DNA from: an uncultured Desulfobacter sp.
GTDB taxonomy: Bacteria > Desulfobacterota > Desulfobacteria > Desulfobacterales > Desulfobacteraceae
DNA: 64,000 nt
Assembly: GCF_963664415.1 (NCBI RefSeq)
Contig: NZ_OY761442.1
Coordinates: 186,001 to 250,000, forward strand
Reading direction: 5' to 3'
The number at the start of each line of letters is the position of its first letter. Position 1 is the stretch's first letter. This document shows positions 51,412 to 60,476 of the stretch, piece by piece. A program made the translations under genes and the position numbers. The notes beneath the pieces are model-generated. The model saw nothing but the letters and a program-made list of their open reading frames with translations, had not been told where the DNA came from and did no database searches.

Positions 51412-52419
51412 ATGGAAAATTATTTTGAAATTTCTGGAAGACCTATCGGTAACGATTATCCAGCATATATCGTATGTGAAATTGGTATCAACCATGAAGG
51501 AGACTTCAATCTTGCCCGAAATATGGTCAAGGCGGCGGCTCAAACGGGGGCAGATTCGGTTAAATTTCAATGGGAACGACCGGCCTCTAAGGTTATAGAA
51601 GGGGATGTGGAGCACGATGAACTTACGCGCCAGTTTTTTTCTATCGAGCAGCTGGCAGAGTTGTTTTCACTGGCTAATGCCAATGATATGGCGTGTTCTG
51701 CTGTGATTGCAGACCATCGTGACCTAAAATATGTGAGAAAACTAGGTGCCGACTATTTTAAAATTGAATCGGACGATTTGACTTACCTCGATCTGATTAG
51801 CGATGTGGGGGAAAGCGGTGCGGCTCTTATGCTGTCTACGGGTGTTGCCACTCTGGAGCAGGTAAGCGCTGCCGTACAAGCCTTCCTGGACACCGGCAAT
51901 GAGCGTCTTGTCCTTTTGCATACGGTATCTGCCTATCCGACACCTGACGATCAAGTGCAGTTAGATATCATAGAGATATATAAAAAGGCTTTCGAGTGTA
52001 TGGTGGGATACTGCGACCATACGGAAGATGATTTAGCCGTCCTCGCAGCCGCGTCACGTGGCGTCCATGTCATTGAAAAACATTTCACTTTGGACCGCCG
52101 GGCCAAAGGTTCAGACTGGGAAGTTTCTTTGGAACCTGAAGCCTTCTCTCAGCTTGTTAGAAACATCCGGAGAATTGAGAGGATGGGCGGCCAAGGAGTT
52201 AAACGCATCTTTGAACCGGAAAAAGGAAAGGAGCGTTTAATTCGACGGAGCATTGTGGCTGCCAGGGATATCCAACAGGGTGAAATTCTAACCCGGGAAA
52301 ACATCGCACTAAAAAAGCCAGGAAGCGGTTTGGGGCCCGAGCTGCTGCCTCTGTTCCTTGGAAAGCCTTGTAAAAGACAAATCCTCAAAGAAGCCTTTAT
52401 CCGAGAAGACATGGTCTGA
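51412..52419 (+). CDS. neuB-like: NeuB-type nonulosonate synthase, third copy
   Basis: A 335-residue synthase. IVCEIGINHEGDFNLARNMV, SVKFQWERPASKVIEG, CSAVIADHRDLKYVRKLGA where most relatives have STPFD, KIESDDLTYLDLISDV, LMLSTGVATLEQVSA, LHTVSAYPTP, VGYCDHTEDD, HVIEKHFTLDRRAKGSDWE, and a SAF end with IVAARDIQQGEILT. The altered SAVIADHR strand and RRAKGSD segment set it apart from the other two copies, so it probably takes another substrate. AGGA ribosome binding site. First gene after the mobile element. Confidence 0.86.
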   Translation: MENYFEISGRPIGNDYPAYIVCEIGINHEGDFNLARNMVKAAAQTGADSVKFQWERPASKVIEGDVEHDELTRQFFSIEQLAELFSLANANDMACSAVIADHRDLKYVRKLGADYFKIESDDLTYLDLISDVGESGAALMLSTGVATLEQVSAAVQAFLDTGNERLVLLHTVSAYPTPDDQVQLDIIEIYKKAFECMVGYCDHTEDDLAVLAAASRGVHVIEKHFTLDRRAKGSDWEVSLEPEAFSQLVRNIRRIERMGGQGVKRIFEPEKGKERLIRRSIVAARDIQQGEILTRENIALKKPGSGLGPELLPLFLGKPCKRQILKEAFIREDMV

Positions 52420-52423
52420 TGCC

Positions 52424-53158
52424 ATGAACCATCTAAAAAAACAATTGTCTTCCTCCCCATGCCGATTGGCGATTCAACAACCAGAACACGCCCCATGGCT
52501 GGGTTTCTTTCATAAGATGATGCATGTAGATATTTACGTATATTTAGATAATGTACAGTTTAAAAAACGCTATTTCGAGAATAGAAACAAAATCCGTACC
52601 CCAGATGGTTGGATTTGGACGACCGCACCTGTAATAGTTAAAGGGAGGTATACCCAGAACATCCGTGATGTGGAACTTACACCTGATCATGGCTGGAAAC
52701 GTTCTTATGCAGGACGTTTACACTCAAGCTACGGCAAATCCACAGGAAGCCCGGAATTGTTACATTGGTTACAGGAAACCTGGTTACCGACTCCCCACTG
52801 CCTGCTTTTGGATATGAACCTGAGTTTTATAAATTACATCCGAAATCTTCTTTTTATCGACACGCCAACTCTGTTGGCGTCTGATTTGACATCTGCCAAA
52901 CTGAGGGGCTCGGATTTAATTTTAAACATTTGTCGCAGGACAGGTGCTAACATATACATTTCAGGGCCTGACGGCAGAAATTATTTGGATCAGGAGGCGT
53001 TCTCATCAGCCGGTGTCAAAATAAAGTATCACGATTTCAAGCCTCCCGTTTATCCTCAGATGCACCCTGGCCCTTTTCTTTCACACATGTCTATATCTGA
53101 TGCGCTTTTCAACATCGGCCCTGCTGCAACTCGAAAAATGCTTAAGGAAATTTCATGA
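52424..53158 (+). CDS. WbqC-like family protein
   Basis: A 244-residue protein of the WbqC family, found in O-antigen and other glycan loci. The characteristic opening is clear: AIQQPEHAPWLGFFHKMMHV, then DIYVYLDNVQFKKRYFENRN, then WTTAPVIVKGRYTQNIRDVE; the end has ISGPDGRNYLDQEAF. Its activity is not well known; it has been linked to acylation or amino acid attachment to sugars. ATG 52424 lies 4 bases after the NeuB stop. Stop overlaps the PIG-L gene (ATGA). Confidence 0.82.
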   Translation: MNHLKKQLSSSPCRLAIQQPEHAPWLGFFHKMMHVDIYVYLDNVQFKKRYFENRNKIRTPDGWIWTTAPVIVKGRYTQNIRDVELTPDHGWKRSYAGRLHSSYGKSTGSPELLHWLQETWLPTPHCLLLDMNLSFINYIRNLLFIDTPTLLASDLTSAKLRGSDLILNICRRTGANIYISGPDGRNYLDQEAFSSAGVKIKYHDFKPPVYPQMHPGPFLSHMSISDALFNIGPAATRKMLKEIS

Positions 53159-53820
53159 ATATCCTCGTAGTGGCTCCGCACATGGATGACGAAGTACTCG
53201 GCCCCGGTGGCACCATTAGACACCATGCATTGCAAGGAGACTCCGTGCACGTTTGTTATATTGCGGATAGGGTGTACAACCACAAAACAAATTCACTGCA
53301 AATCAATCAAGACCGGGCAAACGCCAGTAAAGCAACTGAACTGCTCGGCGTATCTGATCTCACGTTTTTAGGCCTGCCAGATGAACGCTTAGACGGATTT
53401 GTTCAAGACATCCTTATTCCGCTTGAGGACTGTTTCAACCGCGTTGACCCGGATTGGCTTTACGTTTGCCACGGTGGAGACCTGAACCAGGATCACAGAG
53501 CCACATTCCACGCAACTATGATTGCAGCACGCCCGGCTGCTCAAAAAAAACTTTCCAAAATTCTATGCTACGAGGTTCCATCTTCTACGGACCAAGCTCC
53601 GCCCGGGGGAGCCATGCCTTTTACACCTAACGTTTTTATAGATATTACTATGCATATAGACACAAAAGTGGACGCTTTGCGCCACTATTCAGACGAGATG
53701 AGACCCTTTCCACACCCCCGTTCGGAAAAAGGATTGCGTGCACTTGCAGCCACACGCGGTATGCAAGCAAATATTCCTGCAGCAGAGGCGTTTATATTAC
53801 TTCGGGAAATTGTACGTTAA
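53155..53820 (+). CDS. PIG-L family deacetylase
   Basis: A 221-residue zinc deacetylase of the LmbE/PIG-L family that removes an N-acetyl group from a sugar. VVAPHMDDEVLGPGGTIRHH carries the HxDDE zinc motif, and VCHGGDLNQDHRATFHATM carries the distal His ligand (HxDHR-type). FIDITMHIDTKVDALRHYSDE is typical of the family end. Translationally coupled to the WbqC-like gene. A deacetylation followed by another acylation through WbqC or a sulfur/phosphate step would be plausible. Confidence 0.87.
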   Translation: MNILVVAPHMDDEVLGPGGTIRHHALQGDSVHVCYIADRVYNHKTNSLQINQDRANASKATELLGVSDLTFLGLPDERLDGFVQDILIPLEDCFNRVDPDWLYVCHGGDLNQDHRATFHATMIAARPAAQKKLSKILCYEVPSSTDQAPPGGAMPFTPNVFIDITMHIDTKVDALRHYSDEMRPFPHPRSEKGLRALAATRGMQANIPAAEAFILLREIVR

Positions 53821-53845
53821 TGAACAAATTTTAAGGATATTACCC

Positions 53846-55276
53846 ATGTCCCACCCTAAATTACTCTTGCTCGGTATTGACGGGCTTTGCCACCGCGTGG
53901 TTGAACATTGTCAAAAAAGCATATCCCTGCCAACGCTTTCCAAACTTATCCAAGGTGGTATCTCAGCCCCCCTGCGTTCCTCACTTCTCCCCACTTCAGG
54001 TTCAGCCTGGACCAGCATTAGCACTGGTGTCAACCCCGGGAAACACGGTGTAACAGGGTTCTCTCGCTGGGAGATGTGCAATGGAATCCCTCAATTGGCA
54101 GGGTTGTTTACGAGCAACAACGTATCTACGGAATATTTTTGGGAAACTCTGGATCGAACGGCAGGTATCAGATCGCTGGTCATACGCGTCCCCTGCACTT
54201 TTCCTGCAAGGCCCTTTAATGGCGCAATGATCGTTGAGGAAGATTTTTCTATAGCTACGGCATTTCCCGCCAGCCTACAGCACATTCTCAACACCCCTGA
54301 ACATAAAATTCAGGAACACTGGCTCGGAGAAGAGTGGGAAAATCATGCTGCCGATGTGATTCAAAAGACTGCGCGCATGACCCATGCCCTATATAAGGAA
54401 ACCAAGCCGGACTTATGCTTTGTGGTATTTTATGTCCTCGATTTCATACATCATCGTGTGGGATACACTTCCGATTTTTTTCTAAAATTGATGGGACTGA
54501 CTGAACAGGCCATTACATCACTGCTAAATATGGATGATTTTACGGATGTTGCCGTTGTCTCGGATCATGGCATGCGCCTTTTTGCGCAACAGTTTTTACT
54601 TGAAGCTTGGCTTTTAAAAGAAGGGTTCATGATGTGGGATAAAGAGCGAAGTTGCCCTGACTGGAACGGTACCCGCCTTTTCTGCACGCCGTCTGATATC
54701 CCTGGAAACTACGGCAAATTATTTATAAACACGCAACTGGTGCCGGAAACGCATCGAGACTCCTTGTTAAGCGAAGTTCGAAAGCGCCTACTAACTCCTG
54801 GCCCGGACGGAGTTCCTACGGCTTTGGAAGTATGGGACAAAAGTGAAATTTACTCTGGTCCCTTTGTCAACAGCATGCCCGACCTCGTATTTCGCACCCC
54901 ACCCAGCACCCGTGTCGTAAGTATGTGGGATAACGATGTAGCTCTATCCCCTGAAGTTTTGACAACCCATCCCTTCCTCAATGCAGGCTGTCACGCCCGG
55001 GAAGGCATCTTTGCCTGGCATGGCTCAAACATTACATCACAATTTCTGCAAGATGGGCTTGATGTGATGGATGTAAGCGCCTTTATTCTTTCCAGGTACG
55101 GGGTGCCGCTTCCTGAAAATTATGACGGTCGAGTACCCAGTTCCATAGTTCAAACCTCGAAGGTTTTTTCCGATATAGGGAGTCAGCCGTCTGTTTTGCC
55201 CAAATGTCAAGGCACAGGGGAACTAAGAGACCAGGAACGTATAATAGAATCATTGCAGTCCCTTGGATATATGTAA
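53846..55276 (+). CDS. Type I phosphodiesterase / nucleotide pyrophosphatase family protein
   Basis: A 476-residue alkaline-phosphatase-superfamily enzyme. LLLGIDGLCHRVVEHC gives the first metal Asp, LPTSGSAWTSISTGVNPGKH holds the Thr/Ser nucleophile region, FYVLDFIHHRVG and VVSDHGMRL give further metal ligands. TFPARPFNGAMIVEEDFS is common in this subgroup. The C-terminus is ESLQSLGYM, an ending repeated in the unrelated protein at 59544. No signal peptide. It may cleave or transfer a nucleotidyl or sugar phosphate. ATG 53846 has TAAGGAT upstream. Confidence 0.85.
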   Translation: MSHPKLLLLGIDGLCHRVVEHCQKSISLPTLSKLIQGGISAPLRSSLLPTSGSAWTSISTGVNPGKHGVTGFSRWEMCNGIPQLAGLFTSNNVSTEYFWETLDRTAGIRSLVIRVPCTFPARPFNGAMIVEEDFSIATAFPASLQHILNTPEHKIQEHWLGEEWENHAADVIQKTARMTHALYKETKPDLCFVVFYVLDFIHHRVGYTSDFFLKLMGLTEQAITSLLNMDDFTDVAVVSDHGMRLFAQQFLLEAWLLKEGFMMWDKERSCPDWNGTRLFCTPSDIPGNYGKLFINTQLVPETHRDSLLSEVRKRLLTPGPDGVPTALEVWDKSEIYSGPFVNSMPDLVFRTPPSTRVVSMWDNDVALSPEVLTTHPFLNAGCHAREGIFAWHGSNITSQFLQDGLDVMDVSAFILSRYGVPLPENYDGRVPSSIVQTSKVFSDIGSQPSVLPKCQGTGELRDQERIIESLQSLGYM

Positions 55277-55278
55277 CC

Positions 55279-56862
55279 ATGAAATTTCTAATCACATCAG
55301 ACAGCGACGCCTGCGCGCAGATGCATGCCCCTGTGGCCCGGAAGCTTCTTGATCGAGGACACGAGGTCGAGGTGGGATGTATTTCGACTCTGGAAACTTT
55401 TAGTATCGAGTTCACCCGCCGCGGCATTCCTGTAGCGCCGATGAGGGAACTTTTGGCAGCCAGTAGTCTGGACTACGATATGGCTCTATGTCACCGAGAA
55501 CCTTTATCCATCTTACGCCATAACAAGATTCCTACGGCACATATAATGACTATGATCAGCGATGAACACAGGCATCCCGCTGCCATGTACGCTCCATTGG
55601 ATCTGATGATGGTAGGTGGAATAACCCACGAGCGCAACCTACGACGAGCCGGCTACACCGGTACTGTGGTGCGTACCGGTATGCCTAAATATGATGCCTT
55701 ATATAATATGGAGATCCGCAGGGATCCACTAATTCTGGTTCCGGATTCACCGACCATTCCTACAGGAAAAGAACGACTACTTTTTTTAAAAATTTTATCT
55801 GATGTAGCCAAGCGTTTCCCAAATCATCAGGTGCTCATTAAACCGCGTTTTTTATGGCAGGAGCGCTGGCAAGATGAAAATTTTCTGCACGGTATTGACG
55901 AAGATATTCATCTTATTGCTAAGCGTTTTGGAAAGTTACCACCAAATCTCCAAATCCTGGACCATTACGTACCGAACGAAGAGCTGTTTGCCAGATCCGG
56001 CTTGGTTATCAGCGTCCAATCAGGCGCCGTATTACCTCAAATGGCATTAGGTAAACCCGTCCTTGTCATTCAGGATTTATTACATCCTGAATGTTGCCAA
56101 TATGAAAGTGAATTTCGTTCTTTACGAACATACCTTTTGCGCAGTGGATGCGTTATTTGGCTACGCGAACTTTTCGAACATCTTCCAGAAGGACTCCTGC
56201 CAGACAAAACATTTGTGGAAGAGGAAATCGGTATTCTGGACGGAAACAGCGCACAGCGGGTCACTGAGGCCATGGAGCAAACAGTCGATGCGCTGAGACA
56301 TAAAATTTGGTGGATTCCTGCGCTGCCTGACGGAACGGATTATGCGGAATCCCTCATGGAATATGCAACACGAGTGAAGCAACTCGGCAAGGCAGAACGA
56401 TTAGAAGAACAACGCATCAATATGAAACGGCAAGCCCTGCAGGCCCTCCATACATCTACGATGGTTTTCCGGGAGTATGCAGAAGAATTGGAATTCGAAA
56501 CAGACACGGAAAAATATGTTCAGATTATAAATAATCTTCTCTCCATTCCCAATGATCCCGAAGAACTCGATTCAATGACCCGGAAAATCATGGGACTCTG
56601 CAGTGATCTTGTAGATCTTGCCATGTCATTTCGTCAGGGGCGTCGTTATATACAAAATCAATGCCACCAAAAGGTGCGCAACTGTTTTCACCGCATCGGT
56701 CTCAGTCTCATGGACAAGCCTAACGGAAAAAAGCAGGCCTGTGACATGGCGGAAATCATGATGACAGGGCTTGACGATAACTATATGCTGGAAAGCATTA
56801 ACTTGAGAACAGATAAAAAATCGACTGCCTGCCAACCACATGAAAAAAGGAGAAACGATTGA
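55279..56862 (+). CDS. GT-B-fold protein, putative glycosyltransferase
   Basis: A 527-residue soluble protein. The first 330 residues look like a GT-B fold: LITSDSDACAQMHAPVARKL, HEVEVGCISTLETFSIEF, and LVISVQSGAVLPQMALGKPV, a donor-site loop like that of UDP-GlcNAc 2-epimerase or CDP-glycerol transferases. The remaining 190 residues are helical and charged (about 345-510), with LEEQRINMKRQALQALH. I do not recognise a precise family. It begins 2 bases after the phosphodiesterase stop, and its own stop overlaps the next start (TTGA). Confidence 0.65.
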   Translation: MKFLITSDSDACAQMHAPVARKLLDRGHEVEVGCISTLETFSIEFTRRGIPVAPMRELLAASSLDYDMALCHREPLSILRHNKIPTAHIMTMISDEHRHPAAMYAPLDLMMVGGITHERNLRRAGYTGTVVRTGMPKYDALYNMEIRRDPLILVPDSPTIPTGKERLLFLKILSDVAKRFPNHQVLIKPRFLWQERWQDENFLHGIDEDIHLIAKRFGKLPPNLQILDHYVPNEELFARSGLVISVQSGAVLPQMALGKPVLVIQDLLHPECCQYESEFRSLRTYLLRSGCVIWLRELFEHLPEGLLPDKTFVEEEIGILDGNSAQRVTEAMEQTVDALRHKIWWIPALPDGTDYAESLMEYATRVKQLGKAERLEEQRINMKRQALQALHTSTMVFREYAEELEFETDTEKYVQIINNLLSIPNDPEELDSMTRKIMGLCSDLVDLAMSFRQGRRYIQNQCHQKVRNCFHRIGLSLMDKPNGKKQACDMAEIMMTGLDDNYMLESINLRTDKKSTACQPHEKRRND

Positions 56863-57560
56863 CCAAAGTCCATGCACTGATCGTTGCCCGCGGCGGTGGA
56901 TCCAGTTTCTACCGTAAAAACACTTATTCCATTCTCGGAAAACCGGTCATTGCCTATGCCATTGAGACCTGTAGGCAGGCAAAATTCATCAATGATATTT
57001 TTGTTTGGAGTGAAGATTCTGAAATTCAGGAAATCGCATCCTCCCTTGGGGCACATCCCCTTCAACGTCCGCGTAGTATGGTTCATTACCACAGCGGCTT
57101 TGCATCTCAAAACGAATGGACGGAGCAACGTAACCGGGAGATCATTCAACTTGCAGGCGGTGTCGGCGACGTAAATGTATCTTTTAATTGTAATAATTTT
57201 CTATTTAAAAGTGAAACCTTACAAGCCATGTACGAAAAAGGGAAAAAAGATGAAAGCCTGGGAGGTGTGATTGCAGTCAGCAAGGTAAATCCAGGGTTTT
57301 GCACCGTTACGAAAGACGGCTCCTTGTTCCCTTTTTGGAATGATCCGAATATCCCGTTATCCGAGCATCCTCCACTGTACCGCCGCATTGGCGTAGCAGT
57401 CACGTTCAGAATGCGCATGCACCGTGGACGAACTTATTTGGCTCCTCACGTGGTATCTCCCTCAGAAGCTTTTGACTTGCAATCCGAGGAAGAGGTGCCT
57501 TTTGCCGAATTTCATCTCAGAAATCGCTACAATACCCCCAAACATACTGAGACACTATAG
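56859..57560 (+). CDS. NeuA-like cytidylyltransferase family protein
   Basis: A 233-residue protein related to acylneuraminate cytidylyltransferases. The CTP loop ALIVARGGGSSFYRKNTYSI is altered: the usual S-K-G-x-P-x-K-N has become SSFYRKN. PVIAYAIETCRQAKFINDIF, SEDSEIQEIASSLGA and VNVSFNCNNFLF follow; the last replaces the LQPTSP strand. AFDLQSEEEVPFAEFHL at the end matches the DIDxxxD region only loosely. TTG start at 56859 with AAAAGGAG upstream, overlapping the previous stop. Could be active with an unusual substrate or a non-catalytic homologue. Confidence 0.75.
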   Translation: MTKVHALIVARGGGSSFYRKNTYSILGKPVIAYAIETCRQAKFINDIFVWSEDSEIQEIASSLGAHPLQRPRSMVHYHSGFASQNEWTEQRNREIIQLAGGVGDVNVSFNCNNFLFKSETLQAMYEKGKKDESLGGVIAVSKVNPGFCTVTKDGSLFPFWNDPNIPLSEHPPLYRRIGVAVTFRMRMHRGRTYLAPHVVSPSEAFDLQSEEEVPFAEFHLRNRYNTPKHTETL

Positions 57561-58256
57561 ATGAAAATTACTGCAACATTTATTGTGCTTGAGCAAGAGG
57601 CTATAAAAGGGATTTCATGGAAAAGCAAATTGTTCCACCGCAATTTGCTTGAGCATGGTATCGAACACGCCTCGCAAATACCATTGATCGACGAATTGTT
57701 TATTCTGACAGATATGGATGAACTTCTTTGCCAGGACACGGTGGCCGGCTATTCTGTTCAAAAAATTTGGCCTTGGAGCATAGAAGAACGCATGGATTTC
57801 CTTACCTGCGACTGGAACCGCATCTACCAGCAAAACCTTGTATTGGAAAAAGCCGGAGTGGTTAGTGATGTTCACTTTTTTTTGGACTGGCGTCTACCAT
57901 TACTCTCGGCGAAAAGTTGGGAGCAGATGTACCATTTTTTGTTAGAGGATCGTGTTGCGGCAAGAGTCGTTCCCATTTACCCCGAAGATCCCAATTTGTA
58001 TACCCCATTAGGAGACATATCGTCCGGGCGTCTTTTCGGAGTCTGGAGCCATCCAAACAAAGATCGCCAAAAGGTCCCCCAACTTTATCGGACTTTCAAC
58101 GCTTGTGTAACGCATAGGCGCCGACTCGGCCAGCCAGAGCCGCTCACCAAAGGTTTCTGTGTTCCCCTGATAGAATGTGTTCAGACGCATAGCAGTCAGG
58201 AATTACAATTGGCGGCCTTCCTTAGTGAAAAAAAAGAGGCCAAATTTGAAGCGTAA
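57561..58256 (+). CDS. Divergent cytidylyltransferase-like protein
   Basis: A 231-residue protein without an obvious family. Its layout parallels the previous gene: an N-terminal strand ITATFIVLEQEAIKG, a middle DVHFFLDWRLPLLSAKSW that resembles the D-x-P-L strand of NeuA/SpsF proteins, and a C-terminal VPLIECVQTHSSQELQLAAF that resembles the helix after the metal Asp. The N-terminal CTP loop is missing. It probably descends from a nucleotidyltransferase and may pair with the preceding protein. Function unknown. Confidence 0.6.
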   Translation: MKITATFIVLEQEAIKGISWKSKLFHRNLLEHGIEHASQIPLIDELFILTDMDELLCQDTVAGYSVQKIWPWSIEERMDFLTCDWNRIYQQNLVLEKAGVVSDVHFFLDWRLPLLSAKSWEQMYHFLLEDRVAARVVPIYPEDPNLYTPLGDISSGRLFGVWSHPNKDRQKVPQLYRTFNACVTHRRRLGQPEPLTKGFCVPLIECVQTHSSQELQLAAFLSEKKEAKFEA

Positions 58257-59547
58257 AGCTCTTGTTATTGGATTGGATGGTGTACCCTTTGGTATGCTAC
58301 AGCAATTAATGCTGGAAGGAATAATGCCGGAGTTGGCGAAGATCGCTTCCGGCGGTCATTTCGGCTCCATGGAAGTTCCCTTGCCACCTTTGTCTTCTGT
58401 ATCCTGGTCCAGCTTTATGACCGGCAAGGGGCCTGCGTCACACGGGATATTCGGATTTACTGACCTCGGCCTAAATCATGAACTCAGGCTGCCCTCTTTT
58501 TTAGATCTTCAGAGTCCCACCATATTCGACCTGCTTGGGAAAAAAGGACTGCATAGTGTGGTCATCAATATGCCTGCAACCTATCCTGCGAGGCCGATTC
58601 CTGGCATGCTGGTTTCTGGCTTTGTAGCTCCAGATTTGAACAGAGCGACTTATCCGGCGGGTTTGGCCCGAGATTTGGCTGATATGGGTTACCGAACTGA
58701 CATTAATATGCCTGAATGTCGGAAAGATCACAGCAGGTTGTTTCAGGAGTTGGAACAGACTTTGGTCTGCCGGGAAAAAACTGCAAACTTGCTTTGGGAT
58801 GCGGCTCCGTGGGACCTTTTTGTATTGATTATAACCGGAACCGACAGGCTCATGCATTTTTGCTATGATGCCTGGATCGATCACCATTCTCACCGGCATA
58901 AAGACTTTCTTAACTATTTTCGTAAAGTAGATGCTGTTATAGGGAGGTTGTACCGCAGATTTACGGATAGCTCAAAAGAAGATAAAGCCTTAGTGCTCCT
59001 TTCCGACCACGGGTTTTGTGAACTTCGGTTGGAGGTATATCTTAACCGAGCTCTCAGCGATGTAGGACTATTAAATTTCCGAATACCTAATCCCAGACTG
59101 CCATCAGACATTGAGCCTCAGACTACACAGGCCTTTGTTCTTGATCCCGGCCGTGTACATGTGAACATCAAAGGACGCTATAACAAGGGAATTGTGCCTG
59201 AAAAGCAGCGCAGTAAGGTGCTTGAAAAGGTGTTAAAGCGATTAACTGCCCTTCGATATGAAGGGAAACCTGTCGTTCATTCCGTCGTTTATAAGGAAAA
59301 AGCATTCAATGGTCCGATGCAGGAATTAGCACCCGATGCAGTGCTCATTCCTCAGCGCGGTGTTGAGTTTAAAGGCGCGTTAAACTCAAAAAATATTTTT
59401 TCCATAAGTCAGTTGAAAGGGACTCATACTCATGATAATGCGTTCTGGTTAACATCTATAGATGCGATTTCCTGGCCGCCGCCCCAAAATATCATGGAAT
59501 TATCGCAATTACTCTTACAATGGTTATTGAAAGGGGAACCGGTATGA
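58246..59547 (+). CDS. Type I phosphodiesterase / nucleotide pyrophosphatase, second copy
   Basis: A 433-residue alkaline-phosphatase-superfamily enzyme, a distant paralogue of the one at 53846. ALVIGLDGVPFGMLQQL gives the first metal Asp; LPPLSSVSWSSFMTGKGPAS gives the nucleophile region; INMPATYPARPIPGMLVSG, TGTDRLMHFCYDAW and LLSDHGFCEL follow. A TTG start at 58246 with GAGG 6 bases upstream is chosen; it overlaps the previous gene by 11 bases. Unlike the first copy it lacks the LGYM ending. Stop overlaps the next start (ATGA). Confidence 0.83.
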   Translation: MKRKALVIGLDGVPFGMLQQLMLEGIMPELAKIASGGHFGSMEVPLPPLSSVSWSSFMTGKGPASHGIFGFTDLGLNHELRLPSFLDLQSPTIFDLLGKKGLHSVVINMPATYPARPIPGMLVSGFVAPDLNRATYPAGLARDLADMGYRTDINMPECRKDHSRLFQELEQTLVCREKTANLLWDAAPWDLFVLIITGTDRLMHFCYDAWIDHHSHRHKDFLNYFRKVDAVIGRLYRRFTDSSKEDKALVLLSDHGFCELRLEVYLNRALSDVGLLNFRIPNPRLPSDIEPQTTQAFVLDPGRVHVNIKGRYNKGIVPEKQRSKVLEKVLKRLTALRYEGKPVVHSVVYKEKAFNGPMQELAPDAVLIPQRGVEFKGALNSKNIFSISQLKGTHTHDNAFWLTSIDAISWPPPQNIMELSQLLLQWLLKGEPV

Positions 59548-60392
59548 ATACAGAAATAGAGGATTTATATACTCGTTACGGAGCGAATAAACTGTTACAA
59601 CTCACCCTGTCGGAAAAATTGACGTTAACTAAAAATTTTTTAAACGAATCGTTAAGGGCCAAGCCTGATACTCTGGCTCTTTGCTGGACCGGAGGAAAAG
59701 ACAGCACTCTGTTGCTTTGGCTTACCCGTGAGGTGTGCCATGAGCAGGGACTGCAAATGCCGCTGATTGTTACGATCGACGAGTTGGACACATTCCCCGA
59801 AATTCGTATGTTTATACAAAATCTCAGCGACCTCTGGAATATGGAAGTTATCACCCTTTATAATAAAGGCTTGGCATCACGCCATCCCATCCTTCAGGAA
59901 CCAATTCCGGTAGCAGAATTGGATCACGCGAATCAAACTGCGTTGATGGAAATAGGCTATATTGAACCGTATTTCCCTTTCGAGCCTGAATCTGTGGCAG
60001 GTAACCATCTGACAAAAACTGTGCCCTTGAGGACTTTTATAAAAAATCAAAAGATTACAGGCCTTTTTGTGGCTCTACGGTGGGATGAACATATTGCCCG
60101 TGCAAAAGAGTCTCCTGTCAGTCTAAGAAATAATCCTCCACATTCACGCTTGCACCCAATGCTCTATTTCAGGGAATGCGATGTATGGAACATAATTATG
60201 CAATATAAAGTGCCCTTTTGCGAACTATACCGAAACGGATACCGTTCATTGGGCGCTCGTTCGGCCACCCGACCGGTTGTGCCGGGCATACCCGCATGGG
60301 AACAGGACCTGGACGCCACCAGTGAACGTCAAGGCCGAGGGCAGGACAAAGAACTGGCCATGGAGCAGCTCAGAGCACTTGGATATATGTGA
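59544..60392 (+). CDS. PAPS reductase/ATP-pyrophosphatase-like protein
   Basis: A 282-residue protein of the adenine-nucleotide alpha-hydrolase fold, phosphoadenosine-phosphosulfate reductase family. LALCWTGGKDSTLLLWLTRE carries the PP-loop (T-GGKDST at about 49-55), and VTIDELDTFPEIRMFIQNL follows. VALRWDEHIARAKESP and RLHPMLYFRECDVWNIIMQY match the family end, where W-D-E-H is the substrate loop. Shared with sulfate activation, but in this place it may serve in sulfur transfer or nucleotide removal in the glycan pathway. Ends in MEQLRALGYM, similar to the end of the phosphodiesterase at 53846. Confidence 0.82.
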   Translation: MNTEIEDLYTRYGANKLLQLTLSEKLTLTKNFLNESLRAKPDTLALCWTGGKDSTLLLWLTREVCHEQGLQMPLIVTIDELDTFPEIRMFIQNLSDLWNMEVITLYNKGLASRHPILQEPIPVAELDHANQTALMEIGYIEPYFPFEPESVAGNHLTKTVPLRTFIKNQKITGLFVALRWDEHIARAKESPVSLRNNPPHSRLHPMLYFRECDVWNIIMQYKVPFCELYRNGYRSLGARSATRPVVPGIPAWEQDLDATSERQGRGQDKELAMEQLRALGYM

Positions 60393-60476
60393 ATTCAAGA
60401 AATCCTTTGGATGAAAACGACAATCCACGACGGATTTTAAAATTAACTGTACCTATAATACGATTAAGGAGCAATT

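Noticed and set aside
51176..51598. 140-codon frame between transposase and third NeuB gene
   Set aside because: It overlaps the well-supported NeuB start by almost 190 bases in another frame, lacks family features, and covers the hairpins taken as the element end.
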